Shown here: positions 38,015 through 46,684 of the stretch, piece after piece
Layout of the letters: every line of letters starts with the position of its first letter
Position numbering within the stretch: position 1 is the stretch's first letter
Origin: Bradyrhizobium sp. CB3481
GTDB lineage: Bacteria > Pseudomonadota > Alphaproteobacteria > Rhizobiales > Xanthobacteraceae
Assembly (NCBI RefSeq): GCF_029714305.1
Contig: NZ_CP121647.1
Location: forward strand, 7,150,501 to 7,214,500
Direction: 5' to 3'
Length of the DNA stretch: 64,000 nt
Notes under the pieces: generated by a model
Told to the model about the DNA's origin: nothing
Seen by the model: only the letters and a program-made list of their open reading frames with translations
Database searches by the model: none
Made by a program: the position numbers and the translations under genes

Positions 38015-38267
38015 TAGCGCAAACCCGATATGCCGCAACGAGTTGTCGGTTGGTCTGAGCAGCAGATATTCTTGTCATCGACTCCCGTGCAATTTGCCGA
38101 CGCTATCGGTCGTATCAGCATAGTTGCGCAGCACGTGACTCGGTATCTCGAAACCGCAGAAGAATTATCGCAGCAAAACGATGCGTGCCATACGGGAAAA
38201 AGTGGCATAACATCTCGGCTGCAGTAGTCCAAATTCGGCAAGCCGCCATCCCACCGTCGGTGAAGCC

Positions 38268-41200
38268 ATGCAAGAGATTGCGGACTGGCTGGAGAAACTG
38301 GGGCTCGGGCAGTACGCGCTGCGCTTTGCCGAGAACGGCATTGATCTAAGCGTTCTTCCCGAGCTGACGGACCACGACTTCGATAGGCTCGGAGTCCTGC
38401 TCGGCCATCGCCGCAAGATGCTACGCGCGATCGCCGAGCTCAAGCAATCTGATCTGGTTGGCGAGCAAGCTCATCGGCGCGACGCCGAGCGACGCCACCT
38501 CACGGTGATGTTCTGCGATTTGGTAGGCTCGACTGAACTCTCTGCCCGCCTCGATCCCGAGGACATGTGGGAGGTGATCCGCGCCTATCGGGCCGCCTGC
38601 GCCAACGTCATAGCCAATTACGAAGGCAGTATCGCCAGGTTCGTGGGCGATGGAGTGCTTGCCTATTTTGGCTATCCCCGTGCGCACGAAGACGACGCCG
38701 AACGCGCCGTGCGGGCCGGGCTCGACATGATAGCCGCAGTAAAGCCGCTCGAAACACGCGCCGAACCAATCGAGGTGCGGATAGCCATCGCGACCGGGCT
38801 TGTGGTGGTAGGTGACCTCATCAGCGGATGCGCGTCGGAGCAGCAAGCGATGATCGGCGATACACCGAACATCGCAGCCCGGCTCCAGAGCCTTGCTGAA
38901 CCTGGCGCGGTTATCGTTGCAGCATCGACGCGCGAACTCCTTGGCGATCTATTCACTTTCCGTGATCTCGGCCTTCGGCAGGTGAAGGGCCTCTCCGAAC
39001 CTCTCGCGGTCTGGGCGGTCGAGGGTGGAGCAGCGTCGGAAAGCCGCTTCGAGGCGGTGCGCACGGCGCGCTCGATGGGCTTTGTCGGCCGCAAGGCCGA
39101 AATCGAATTCGCGCTCTCGCGACAGGAACTGGCGTGGCAGGGCCAAGGCCAGGCGGTGTTGATTTCTGGCGAGGCCGGTATCGGAAAATCGCGCCTGGTC
39201 GCAACGCTCTGCGAGAACCCTGCGTTGGGGGCACACTGCAGGGTGCGATATCAGTGCTCGCCTTATCATACCAACAGTGCACTTCATCCCTTTATTGCCC
39301 AGCTCGAGCGCGCCGCAGGTATCAGCTCACACGACACCTCAGAGCAAAAGCTCGACAAGCTCGAGGCAATGCTTGCACTTGGTACGCAGCAGGTGGCCAA
39401 TGCGGCGCCGTTGATCGCTTCACTTCTTTCGATCACGACGGGCGAGCGCTATCCGCCGCTCGGCCTCAATCCAGTGCAACAGCGGCGACAGACGTTCGCC
39501 GCCCTGCTCGATCAGCTTGAAGGTTTGGCCCGGCAACAACCGGTTCTGATCGTCTGCGAGGACCTGCACTGGGCCGACGCCACCACACTTGAGCTGTTTG
39601 ATCTCGCGGTCGACCGGATCAGGGGCTTGCCGATTCTCGCCCTCATGACCTTCCGTCCCGAATTCGAGCCGCCCTGGGCCGGGCTCGCCAATATCAGCCT
39701 GCTGCGGCTCGATCGACTTGACCGGCAAGACACGCGCGCTCTGGTCGAACAGGTGACTGTCGGTCGACAGCTGCCCCGCGAAATGATGAGGCAGATCATC
39801 GACAGGACAGATGGCATCCCGCTGTTTATCGAAGAACTGACCAAGACGATCCTGGAATCCGGGCTTCTGGTCGAGGATGCCGGACGCCTTCGCCTTGATC
39901 GTCCGCTGCCGCCCCTCGCCATTCCAGCGACGCTGCAGGACTCGCTGACGGCGCGCCTTGACCGGTTGGCACCGGTCAAGGAAATCGCACAGATCGGCGC
40001 TGCCATTGGCCGCGAATTCTCATACACATTGCTGCGCTGTTTGGCGGGGCGCGATGACCTGACGCTGAACATCGCGCTGAGGCAGTTGGAAGAGGCCGAA
40101 CTGCTGTTGCGCCGCGGGACGCCGCCGGAAGCGAGCTATAGCTTCAAGCACGCGCTCGTCCAGGAAGCGGCATATGAAAGTCTGCTCAAGAGTCGGCGCC
40201 AAGTACTCCACAAACATATCGGCGATGTCCTGCGTGACCAGTTTCCGGCCATCGCCGAGACCGAGCCGGAAGTCGTGGCCTATCACTTCACCGAAGCGGG
40301 ACTCGACGCGGTTGCGCTCGATTGGTGGCGCAAGGCAGGCCAGCAGGCGCTGAAGCGCTCCGCCTATACCGAGGCGATTGCGCATCTCGGCAAGGCGGTT
40401 GCGATTGCCGATGGGTTGCCGGATGACCCGGGCCAAACCATGAACCGGCTTCACCTTCAAATCGCATATGGTCGCGCATTGCGCGGCAACCTTGGACACA
40501 GCGCTCCCCAAACGGTGGCCGCATGGACGCGCGCCCGGCAATTCGCCGCCGACATCAATGATCCGGATGAGCTGGCGCCGATCTATTCGGGATTGTTCAA
40601 TGCCTGTCTGACCCATGGCGAGATCGGGCCAATGTGGGAGTTGGCGGATGCAACCATGAGCGCCGCCAATAGACGACCGGACTCGCCGATGTCATCGGTC
40701 GTCGCACATTGGACCAACGGGGCGACCTGCTGGTTCGGCGGCGACTATTCGAACGCGAAAACGCATCTTGAGCAAGCGCTCACGACCTATCATTCCGAGC
40801 CGGATCTGGAGATCTTCAGGACGTCAACCCTGGACCTGCCGTTCGTCATCATGCGATTTCTCGCCCTGGTGCTCTGGCCGACCGGGCAGATTGACCGCGC
40901 CCGCCGGCTCGCCGCCGACGCGGTGCGCTACTCGGGCGAAAAGCGCGCGCTGTCCCAGGCCAATGCGCTGGTGCACAAGGCGGTCTTCGACGGACTCTGC
41001 GGCGGGGCGTTACAGGAAACTGAAACAATCCTGGCGCTTGCTCTCGCCCGCGATCATACGATGCCGTTGTATGTTGCCGCCGGCACATACTTAACCGGCC
41101 TTGCAAAGTGGCGCGCCGGCGACCGAGAGGCCGGGCTTGCCGAAATGGGGCGAGGCTGGACCTTGCTGCACGAAAATGACTGTTACCTATGCGAACCATT

Positions 41201-41597
41201 CTGGGGAATGCAGGTCGCCATCGCGAACGCCGCGGCCGGGCAAACGGCTGCTGCGTTGGAGATCTTGCGCGAGTTGATCGCCGGGACGGAACGGTCCGGT
41301 CAGCATTGGCTGGACGCCGAACTGCATCGTGTTCAGGGCGAGGTCCTGTTGCGCCATGATCCAACCAACGTCCGTGAGGCGGAGGGCGCTTTCAAAAGGG
41401 CCCTTGAGGTCGCCCGAGGGCAGCACACCAAAACTTTCGAATTGCGCGGCGCGCTTGGGCTTGCGCATCTCTTCAGAGACGACGGTCGCGAAGCGGCCGG
41501 TTCCGACGTGCTGACGCGAGCCCTGATCGATCTTGATACCGGGCAAGACCTCGCCGAAATCGAGCAAGCAAAAAAGCTGTTGAGACAAATCCGCTAG
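38268..41597 (+). CDS. SAM-domain–class III cyclase–AAA ATPase–TPR protein
   Basis: The 1109-residue protein has four parts. Residues 1-62 form a SAM domain ('IADWLEKLGLGQYALRFAEN'). About 75-250 form a class III cyclase with D84 ('VMFCDLVGST'), D128 ('RFVGDGVLAYFG') and N201 in 'PNIAARLQ'. An AAA/STAND-type ATPase follows with Walker A 'GEAGIGKS' (301-308) and 'VLIVCEDLHWAD' near 430. The C-terminal 400 residues are TPR-like helices. This is the architecture of many rhizobial adenylate cyclases, with the ATPase-TPR module as sensor. The cyclase catalytic metals are intact. It is convergent with a cNMP-fold gene. Confidence 0.93.
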   Translation: MQEIADWLEKLGLGQYALRFAENGIDLSVLPELTDHDFDRLGVLLGHRRKMLRAIAELKQSDLVGEQAHRRDAERRHLTVMFCDLVGSTELSARLDPEDMWEVIRAYRAACANVIANYEGSIARFVGDGVLAYFGYPRAHEDDAERAVRAGLDMIAAVKPLETRAEPIEVRIAIATGLVVVGDLISGCASEQQAMIGDTPNIAARLQSLAEPGAVIVAASTRELLGDLFTFRDLGLRQVKGLSEPLAVWAVEGGAASESRFEAVRTARSMGFVGRKAEIEFALSRQELAWQGQGQAVLISGEAGIGKSRLVATLCENPALGAHCRVRYQCSPYHTNSALHPFIAQLERAAGISSHDTSEQKLDKLEAMLALGTQQVANAAPLIASLLSITTGERYPPLGLNPVQQRRQTFAALLDQLEGLARQQPVLIVCEDLHWADATTLELFDLAVDRIRGLPILALMTFRPEFEPPWAGLANISLLRLDRLDRQDTRALVEQVTVGRQLPREMMRQIIDRTDGIPLFIEELTKTILESGLLVEDAGRLRLDRPLPPLAIPATLQDSLTARLDRLAPVKEIAQIGAAIGREFSYTLLRCLAGRDDLTLNIALRQLEEAELLLRRGTPPEASYSFKHALVQEAAYESLLKSRRQVLHKHIGDVLRDQFPAIAETEPEVVAYHFTEAGLDAVALDWWRKAGQQALKRSAYTEAIAHLGKAVAIADGLPDDPGQTMNRLHLQIAYGRALRGNLGHSAPQTVAAWTRARQFAADINDPDELAPIYSGLFNACLTHGEIGPMWELADATMSAANRRPDSPMSSVVAHWTNGATCWFGGDYSNAKTHLEQALTTYHSEPDLEIFRTSTLDLPFVIMRFLALVLWPTGQIDRARRLAADAVRYSGEKRALSQANALVHKAVFDGLCGGALQETETILALALARDHTMPLYVAAGTYLTGLAKWRAGDREAGLAEMGRGWTLLHENDCYLCEPFWGMQVAIANAAAGQTAAALEILRELIAGTERSGQHWLDAELHRVQGEVLLRHDPTNVREAEGAFKRALEVARGQHTKTFELRGALGLAHLFRDDGREAAGSDVLTRALIDLDTGQDLAEIEQAKKLLRQIR

Positions 41598-41607
41598 AGG
41601 GATGCGG

Positions 41608-42093
41608 CTAGAGTCTCGAGTCGGATTGCCGGTCCGAACCTGGCGAGACCTCTGTCGGCGGCAAGTTGATCATGCTCTGCAGCAGCTCGCCGACCATCGA
41701 GAGATGATTGCCGTGGCCGGCATATTGATGCATCAGGTCGGCCAGATAGGTGTTGGCGACGTTGAGGCGTTGCGCCAGCAGGCGCGCGATCAATAGCGCC
41801 ACCGCGGGTTGGTCGCGCAGGAACGCCGCGGCGTCGTCGATCTCATAGACGACAGAATCGGCGGCGGCGCGCACGGTCGCGGTATGAGGCTGTTCGAGCA
41901 ATACCGACATTTCGCCCAGCATCGCCCCGGGCTCGGTCAGGACGGCGACGACGCTATCGCCCTTGATGACCTCAAGCCGCCCTTCGAGCAGCACGAACAG
42001 ATGCCCGGTCTTGCTGCCCTCATGGAGCACGAGCGTGCCGGCCGGCACGGTTCGCTGAATTCCTCCGGTACAATAGTCCAGCATTGCGCGCAT
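41608..42093 (-). CDS. Cyclic-nucleotide-binding-fold protein (Crp-like effector domain only)
   Basis: The protein (about 161 residues) consists of a cNMP-binding beta-barrel (TVPAGTLVLHEGSKTGHLFVLLEGRLEVIKGD ... GAMLGEMSVLLEQPHTATVRAAADSVVYEI) and a helical C-terminal part, with no winged-helix DNA-binding domain. In the phosphate-binding cassette the ribose Glu is present (GEM), but the usual phosphate-binding Arg of PRxAT is His (PHTAT), so canonical cAMP binding is doubtful. The start may be ATG 42093 (GGGAG well spaced) or 42102. It lies 10 bp from the convergent cyclase gene. A regulatory subunit or a ligand-free scaffold is possible. Confidence 0.8.
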   Translation of the reverse strand: MRAMLDYCTGGIQRTVPAGTLVLHEGSKTGHLFVLLEGRLEVIKGDSVVAVLTEPGAMLGEMSVLLEQPHTATVRAAADSVVYEIDDAAAFLRDQPAVALLIARLLAQRLNVANTYLADLMHQYAGHGNHLSMVGELLQSMINLPPTEVSPGSDRQSDSRL

Positions 42094-42226
42094 CAGCTTC
42101 ATCTCCCTGCCGGCCAAGCCTAGGCGCTGGCGATGACAAGGTCGAATGGATAGAGCGGGCTTTGCTGCTCAAAATGTCGGCAGGGCAGGTCCCGGTGGCG
42201 GCACGCACGTGGCCCAACAGCGAGGA

Positions 42227-42544
42227 TCAGATCCTCTCGAGCATGGCGGCTTTCAGCTTGGCGATGCGCGCTTCATCGCGCTTGTAGAACGTCCACTGCT
42301 TGACGCGCTTGGCGCTTACCAGACCGGCCTGCGACAGTATTTTCAGATGTTCGCTGACGGTGGGCTGGCTGACGCCGAGCTTTTCGGCGATCAAGACGCC
42401 GCACACCCCGTCCTTGACGAGGTCGCCGTCGACCTGCGGGCGGAAATGTGCCCGCGGCCGTTTCAGCCATTCCAGGATCAACAGCCGCCGTTGGCTGGCG
42501 AGCGCGCGAAAAGCAGACTCGACGTCGTCCTCGAAAGAAGTCAT
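42227..42544 (-). CDS. ArsR-family winged-helix regulator
   Basis: The 105-residue repressor has the ArsR fold: 'FRALASQRRLLILEWLKRP', recognition helix 'VSQPTVSEHLKILSQAGLVSAKRVKQWTFYKRDEARI'. The metal-binding C-x-C motif of metal sensors in helix 3 is absent; a lone Cys is in 'GVCGVLIAEKLG'. It may therefore sense something other than arsenic-type ions. An inverted repeat overlaps its start region (42552-42569), suggesting autorepression. It is divergent from a dehydratase gene, a possible target. Confidence 0.88.
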   Translation of the reverse strand: MTSFEDDVESAFRALASQRRLLILEWLKRPRAHFRPQVDGDLVKDGVCGVLIAEKLGVSQPTVSEHLKILSQAGLVSAKRVKQWTFYKRDEARIAKLKAAMLERI

Positions 42545-42551
42545 ATTGCTA

Positions 42552-42569
42552 ATTAGCTAAATGACTAAT
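42552..42569. promoter_or_regulatory. Candidate ArsR operator
   Basis: ATTAG-N8-CTAAT forms an 18-bp inverted repeat eight bases from the arsR-type start codon in a strongly AT-rich patch. The size and position fit an ArsR-family operator that would block transcription of its own gene. The site also lies 116 bp upstream of the dehydratase ATG. Confidence 0.45.
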
Positions 42570-42620
42570 TGCTGTCAATCGCGCGCCAGATCGGCGGAGC
42601 CTTCGATCGACAGCACACTT

Positions 42621-42672
42621 TAATCGAGACCCTTTTCAATCGAGAGACCCTTGTTAATCGAGAGAGCCTTGG
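42621..42672 (+). repeat. Three tandem 16-18 bp repeats in the dehydratase leader
   Basis: The unit '(t/c)aatcgagagacccttgt' occurs three times head to tail: 42621-42636 (two bases shorter), 42637-42654 and 42655-42672. The array ends 12 bp before the ATG. Tandem direct repeats so close to a start codon could bind a regulator or be a replication-slippage array; they overlap the ribosome-binding region. Confidence 0.7.
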
Positions 42673-42684
42673 GAGCGCGTTGCC

Positions 42685-43641
42685 ATGGATGCATCAGCGG
42701 ATGCCGTAACGCCGGAAATGATCGCCCGATGCGAGCGGCTGATCCGGCCCTTCATCCGGCGAACGCCGATCGTTGAGGTCGATGGCGCGGAGTTCGGCCT
42801 CCCCGGCCATATGCTGACGCTCAAGCTGGAGCTGCTTCAGCATTCCGGCTCGTTCAAGGCGCGCGGCGCTTTCGCCAATTTGCTGACCCGCGACGTGCCG
42901 AAGGCCGGCGTGGTGGCGGCGTCCGGCGGCAATCATGGTGCGGCCGTCGCCTATGCGGCGATGAAGCTCGGCAAGCCGGCCAAGATCTTCGTGCCAGGCA
43001 TCTGTTCGCCGGCGAAGGTTGAGCACATCAAAGGTTACGGCGCCGATCTCACGATCGGGGGCGACCGCTATGCCGATGCGCTCGCGGCCAGCGAGACATG
43101 GGTGCAACAAACCGGCGCATTGCCGGTGCACGCGTTCGATCAGAACGAGACGATCATGGGACAGGGAACGCTCGGCCTCGAGCTCGCGGGCCAGGCGCCT
43201 GAGATCGATACGCTGCTCGTCTCGGTCGGCGGCGGCGGGCTGATCTCCGGGCTGGCCGCCTGGTACGCCGGCCGCATCAAGGTTGTTGGCGTCGAGCCGT
43301 TTGCCGCGCCGACGCTGACGCGAGCCTTTGAGGCCGGCCATCCGGTCGATGCGGAGGCTGGCGGGCTGGCCGCGGATTCACTGGCGCCGCGACGCGTGGG
43401 TGAACGGGTCTTTCCGATCGTCTGGAAATATGCACGACAGACGGTGCTGGTTACCGACGGCGCGATTGCCGAGACACAGGCGACGCTTTGGCGTGCCTTG
43501 CGCATCGTGGCAGAGCCGGGTGGCGCGGCAGCACTCGCGGCAATCCTGTCGGGCGCCTACCGGCCGGCTGCGGGCGAACGGGTCGCGGTCATTGTCTGCG
43601 GCGGCAACACAGACGTTGTTGATTTCAGCCGCGCCCGTTGA
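42685..43641 (+). CDS. Threonine/serine dehydratase-like PLP enzyme
   Basis: The 318-residue fold-type II enzyme has the PLP lysine K58 in 'HSGSFKARGAF', the 'ASGGNHGAAVAYAA' substrate loop, the glycine-rich phosphate cup 'SVGGGGLISGLAAW' and 'CGGNTDVVDF' near the C-terminus. It lacks a C-terminal ACT regulatory domain, so it is of the short catabolic type. It could deaminate threonine or serine, or act on a modified amino acid; substrate uncertain. ATG 42685 follows tandem repeats. Confidence 0.87.
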   Translation: MDASADAVTPEMIARCERLIRPFIRRTPIVEVDGAEFGLPGHMLTLKLELLQHSGSFKARGAFANLLTRDVPKAGVVAASGGNHGAAVAYAAMKLGKPAKIFVPGICSPAKVEHIKGYGADLTIGGDRYADALAASETWVQQTGALPVHAFDQNETIMGQGTLGLELAGQAPEIDTLLVSVGGGGLISGLAAWYAGRIKVVGVEPFAAPTLTRAFEAGHPVDAEAGGLAADSLAPRRVGERVFPIVWKYARQTVLVTDGAIAETQATLWRALRIVAEPGGAAALAAILSGAYRPAAGERVAVIVCGGNTDVVDFSRAR

Positions 43642-43660
43642 TCCGCCGCGCCCGCCACAT

Positions 43661-43703
43661 TTGGAATCGCTCTAAATCGGTTCGTTGGAATCGCTCTAAA
43701 TCG
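43661..43703. promoter_or_regulatory. Two tandem Irr/ICE-like boxes upstream of the iron transporter
   Basis: Identical 19-bp units (ttggaatcgctctaaatcg) occur at 43661-43679 and 43685-43703, 24 bp apart. On the minus strand each reads TTTAGA-gcg-ATTCCAA, close to the TTTAGAA/TTCTAAA-type iron-control elements bound by Irr in Bradyrhizobium. They lie 88-130 bp before the ATG of an iron-type binding protein. The assignment is inferred from similarity to remembered consensus. Confidence 0.5.
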
Positions 43704-43790
43704 CGACATTCGCGACATACCGTCGCTGACGGCATGACGGAGGCTGCGCTACTGAGACCGGCATCACCACAACTTTTGTCGGGCAGCTTC

Positions 43791-44816
43791 ATGACGAAAT
43801 TCCGCGCTACCGCCGCAACCGCCGCGTTGCTTTGTTTCACTGCGTTCGGAGCCGCGCCGGCCTCCGCCGACGGCGAGGTCAACGTCTATACCTATCGCGA
43901 AACCAAGCTGGTGCAGCCGTTGTTCGATGCCTTCACCAAGGACACCGGCATCAAGGTCAACGTGGTCTCGGCAAGCTCGGGCCTTGAGCAGCGGATGAAG
44001 GCGGAAGGCGCGTCGAGCCCGGCCGACGTGCTGCTGACGGTCGATCTCGGCCGCTTGGACGATGCCGTACAGGCCGGCGTGACCCAGCCGATCAAGTCGG
44101 TGGTGATCGATGAGATCGTGCCGGCGCAATACCGCGACCCGGACGGCCAGTGGGCCGGCATCTCGATGCGCGCGCGCGTGATCTACGCCTCAAAGGACCG
44201 CGTCAAGCAGGACAAGATCACCTATGAAGAGCTCGCCGATCCCAAGTGGAAGGGCAAGATCTGCATCCGCTCCGGTCAGCATATCTATAACAACGGCCTG
44301 TTCGCGGCTTATGTCGCCAAGTACGGCGAGGCCAAGGCCGAGGAATGGCTGAAGGGCGTGAAGGCCAATCTGGCGCAAAAGCCTTCCGGCGGCGACCGCG
44401 AAGCCGCTCGCGATGTGGCGGCCGGCAAGTGCGACATCGGCATCGGCAACACCTATTACTGGGCGCTGATGATGAACAACGACCCCGAGAAGAAGCCGTG
44501 GGCCGAAGCCACCAAGGTAATCCTGCCGACCTTCGAAGGCGGCGGTACCCACGTCAATCTCTCCGGCGTCATCCTCGCCAAGCACGCACCCAACAAGGCC
44601 AACGCGGTCAAGCTGATCGAATGGCTTGCCGGCGAGAAGGCGCAGCACATCTACGCCGATGCCAACTACGAGTACCCGATTCGCGCCGGCGTCGCCGTCA
44701 ACCCGACCATCGCGGGCTACGGCAAGCTGACCGCCGATCCGATGCCGATCGCCAAGATCGTCGCGAGCCGGAAGGCGGCCTCGACGCTGGTCGACAAGGT
44801 CGGGTTCGATAATTGA
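43791..44816 (+). CDS. Fe(III) ABC transporter substrate-binding protein (FbpA/FutA-like)
   Basis: The 341-residue protein has a signal peptide (MTKFRATAATAALLCFTAFGAAPASA) and begins its mature part 'DGEVNVYTYRETKLVQPLFDAFTKDTGIKVN', typical of ferric-binding proteins. 'ISMRARVIYASKDRVKQDKITYEELADPKWKGKICIRSG' and the tyrosine pair in 'NTYYWALM' fit the iron-binding lobes. It delivers Fe3+ to the downstream permease. ATG 43791 was chosen to give the signal peptide; the frame is open further upstream but through the ICE-like repeats. No ATPase gene follows the permease. Confidence 0.9.
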   Translation: MTKFRATAATAALLCFTAFGAAPASADGEVNVYTYRETKLVQPLFDAFTKDTGIKVNVVSASSGLEQRMKAEGASSPADVLLTVDLGRLDDAVQAGVTQPIKSVVIDEIVPAQYRDPDGQWAGISMRARVIYASKDRVKQDKITYEELADPKWKGKICIRSGQHIYNNGLFAAYVAKYGEAKAEEWLKGVKANLAQKPSGGDREAARDVAAGKCDIGIGNTYYWALMMNNDPEKKPWAEATKVILPTFEGGGTHVNLSGVILAKHAPNKANAVKLIEWLAGEKAQHIYADANYEYPIRAGVAVNPTIAGYGKLTADPMPIAKIVASRKAASTLVDKVGFDN

Positions 44817-44862
44817 TCGCGATGTCTTTGTAGAAAAGTGATTCCGCACCTTGCACCGCTGC

Positions 44863-44973
44863 GTCCCCTCCCCCCTTGCGGGGGATGGTTAGGGAGAGGG
44901 GTAAGCCACACGGGCAGTATCGCCCGTGGCTACCCCTCTCCCCGCCCTCCCCCCCGCGAGGGGTGAGGGAGCC
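44863..44973. repeat. Palindromic intergenic repeat (cccctctccc type)
   Basis: A long imperfect stem joins 'gagaggggtaagccacacgg' to 'cccgtggctacccctctc' around 'gcagtatcg', flanked by C-rich and G-rich arms. This is a common Bradyrhizobium intergenic repeat. It lies between the binding protein and the permease gene and may reduce expression of the latter or stabilise the upstream message. Confidence 0.7.
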
Positions 44974-45023
44974 TACCTGCGCAAGCGGACAAACTTCGGC
45001 TCACCTCCCCGCTGTGAGCTGGC

Positions 45024-46670
45024 GTGACTCCCGCCACGCACTCCGGCCGCATCGCGGCAGCGATTGCGGTTGCGACCGCCATTCTCGTCGCCGCTCCCGT
45101 CATTTCGATCATCGCGCTGGCGCTGCAGCCGGCGCCTGATGTCTGGCAGCACCTGATCAGCTATGTGCTGCCGACGACTATTCTCGATACCGCGCTGCTG
45201 CTCGTTGGCGTCGCCGCCCTGTCGCTGGCGATGGGCGCGGGCACCGCGTGGCTGATCTCGCTGCATGAATTTCGCGGCCGCGGGATTCTGCTTTGGCTGG
45301 TGCCGCTGCCGCTGGCGATCCCGACCTATCTGGCGGCCTACGTCTATGTCGACCTGTTCGAGCCGCTCGGCGTCGTCCATCAGACGCTGACACTGTGGCT
45401 TCCGACGCAAGACGCCGTGCGTATGCTTCCGAGGCTGCGCTCGCTGCCCGGCGCCATCATCGTGATCGCGCTGGTGCTGTATCCTTACGTCTATTTCTCG
45501 GCACGGCCGATGTTCCAGCTGCAGAGCGCCGAATTCGCCGAGGCCGCGCGGACATTGGGGGCCGGACGCTGGACCATCTTCTGGCGCATCTCGCTGCCGA
45601 TGGCGCGGCCGGCGCTGGCGGTCGGCGTCGCGCTGGTGTCGCTGGAGACGCTGAACGACATCGGCGCCAGCGAGTATCTCGGCGTTCGCACCCTCACCGT
45701 CTCGGTGTTCACGACCTGGCTCAACCGCGGCAGCCTTGCCGGCGCGGCACAGTTGTCCTGCTTCATGCTCGCGATCGTCGCCGGGCTGATCGCGATCGAG
45801 CGTTACGGCCGCCGCACCATCAATGTGGAGTTCTCCGCCGAAAGCCCGCGGCTGACGCGGCGAACACCGCTTGCCGGCCTCAAGGGCGCCTGCGCTCTCG
45901 CTGCCTGTCTGCTGCCGGTGGCGCTCGGCTTCCTCGTGCCGCTATCGTTTCTCGCGCATCAGAGCTTCAAGCGCGGGTTGTTTGCGAATTTCGATGCGGC
46001 GCTGTGGCATGACGCCTTCAACTCGATCGCGTTCGCGACCATCGCGGCGCTGGCGGCGCTGCTGCTCGGCTTTGCCACCATTTTGGCCTGGCGCTGGCGG
46101 CCGAATGCGTTGCGCTTCATCGCCATGAACGTCGCACAGACCGGCTACACACTTCCAGGCCTAGTGCTGGCGATCGGTCTGCTCGGGCCGGTGCTCGCGA
46201 TCGACAATGCGCTCAACGCAGTCGCCGGACGGCTCGGCCAAGCCTCACCGGGCCTGATCGTGGTCGGCTCCGGCGCCGCCGTCGTCATTGCCTATGTGAT
46301 CCGCTTTCTGGCGGTGCCGACCGGATTCATCAAGGCGGCGTTCGAGCGCATCCCGCGCGACTACGACGACAGCGCGCGCGCAGTCGGCGCTCGCCCGGCC
46401 ACGACGATGCGGCTGGTCCATCTGCCGCTGCTCCGCCCGGCCATGCTCGGCGCGGTCATCGTCGTCTTCGTGGACTGCCTGAAGGAGTTGCCGGCGACGC
46501 TGCTGCTGCGGCCGCTCAACGTCGAGACGCTGGCGACCTCGATCTACCAATATGCCAGCCGCGGCAGTTTCGAGGAAGGTGCGCTGGCGGCGCTCTTGAT
46601 CGTCGCCGCCAGCGTCGGCCCGGTGGCGTGGCTGACGCGGTTCTCGGACGTTCCGTCAGGGCCGGCGTAG
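45024..46670 (+). CDS. Iron ABC transporter permease (FbpB-like, fused double permease)
   Basis: The 548-residue protein contains two six-helix permease halves. Each has an EAA-type loop for ATPase contact: 'EFAEAARTLGAGRWTIFWRISLPMARPAL' (about 171-199) and 'DYDDSARAVGARPATTMRLVHLPLLRPAM' (about 448-476). This is the layout of FbpB/FutB iron permeases. It starts with GTG 45024. The partner ATPase is not in the window. A palindromic repeat separates it from the binding protein, but co-transcription remains likely. Confidence 0.9.
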   Translation: MTPATHSGRIAAAIAVATAILVAAPVISIIALALQPAPDVWQHLISYVLPTTILDTALLLVGVAALSLAMGAGTAWLISLHEFRGRGILLWLVPLPLAIPTYLAAYVYVDLFEPLGVVHQTLTLWLPTQDAVRMLPRLRSLPGAIIVIALVLYPYVYFSARPMFQLQSAEFAEAARTLGAGRWTIFWRISLPMARPALAVGVALVSLETLNDIGASEYLGVRTLTVSVFTTWLNRGSLAGAAQLSCFMLAIVAGLIAIERYGRRTINVEFSAESPRLTRRTPLAGLKGACALAACLLPVALGFLVPLSFLAHQSFKRGLFANFDAALWHDAFNSIAFATIAALAALLLGFATILAWRWRPNALRFIAMNVAQTGYTLPGLVLAIGLLGPVLAIDNALNAVAGRLGQASPGLIVVGSGAAVVIAYVIRFLAVPTGFIKAAFERIPRDYDDSARAVGARPATTMRLVHLPLLRPAMLGAVIVVFVDCLKELPATLLLRPLNVETLATSIYQYASRGSFEEGALAALLIVAASVGPVAWLTRFSDVPSGPA

Positions 46671-46684
46671 TCCGTCCATGCGTC

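Noticed and set aside
38030..38227. 65-residue plus-strand frame between the two cyclase genes
   Set aside because: No ribosome-binding site and no recognisable composition or motif; probably chance.
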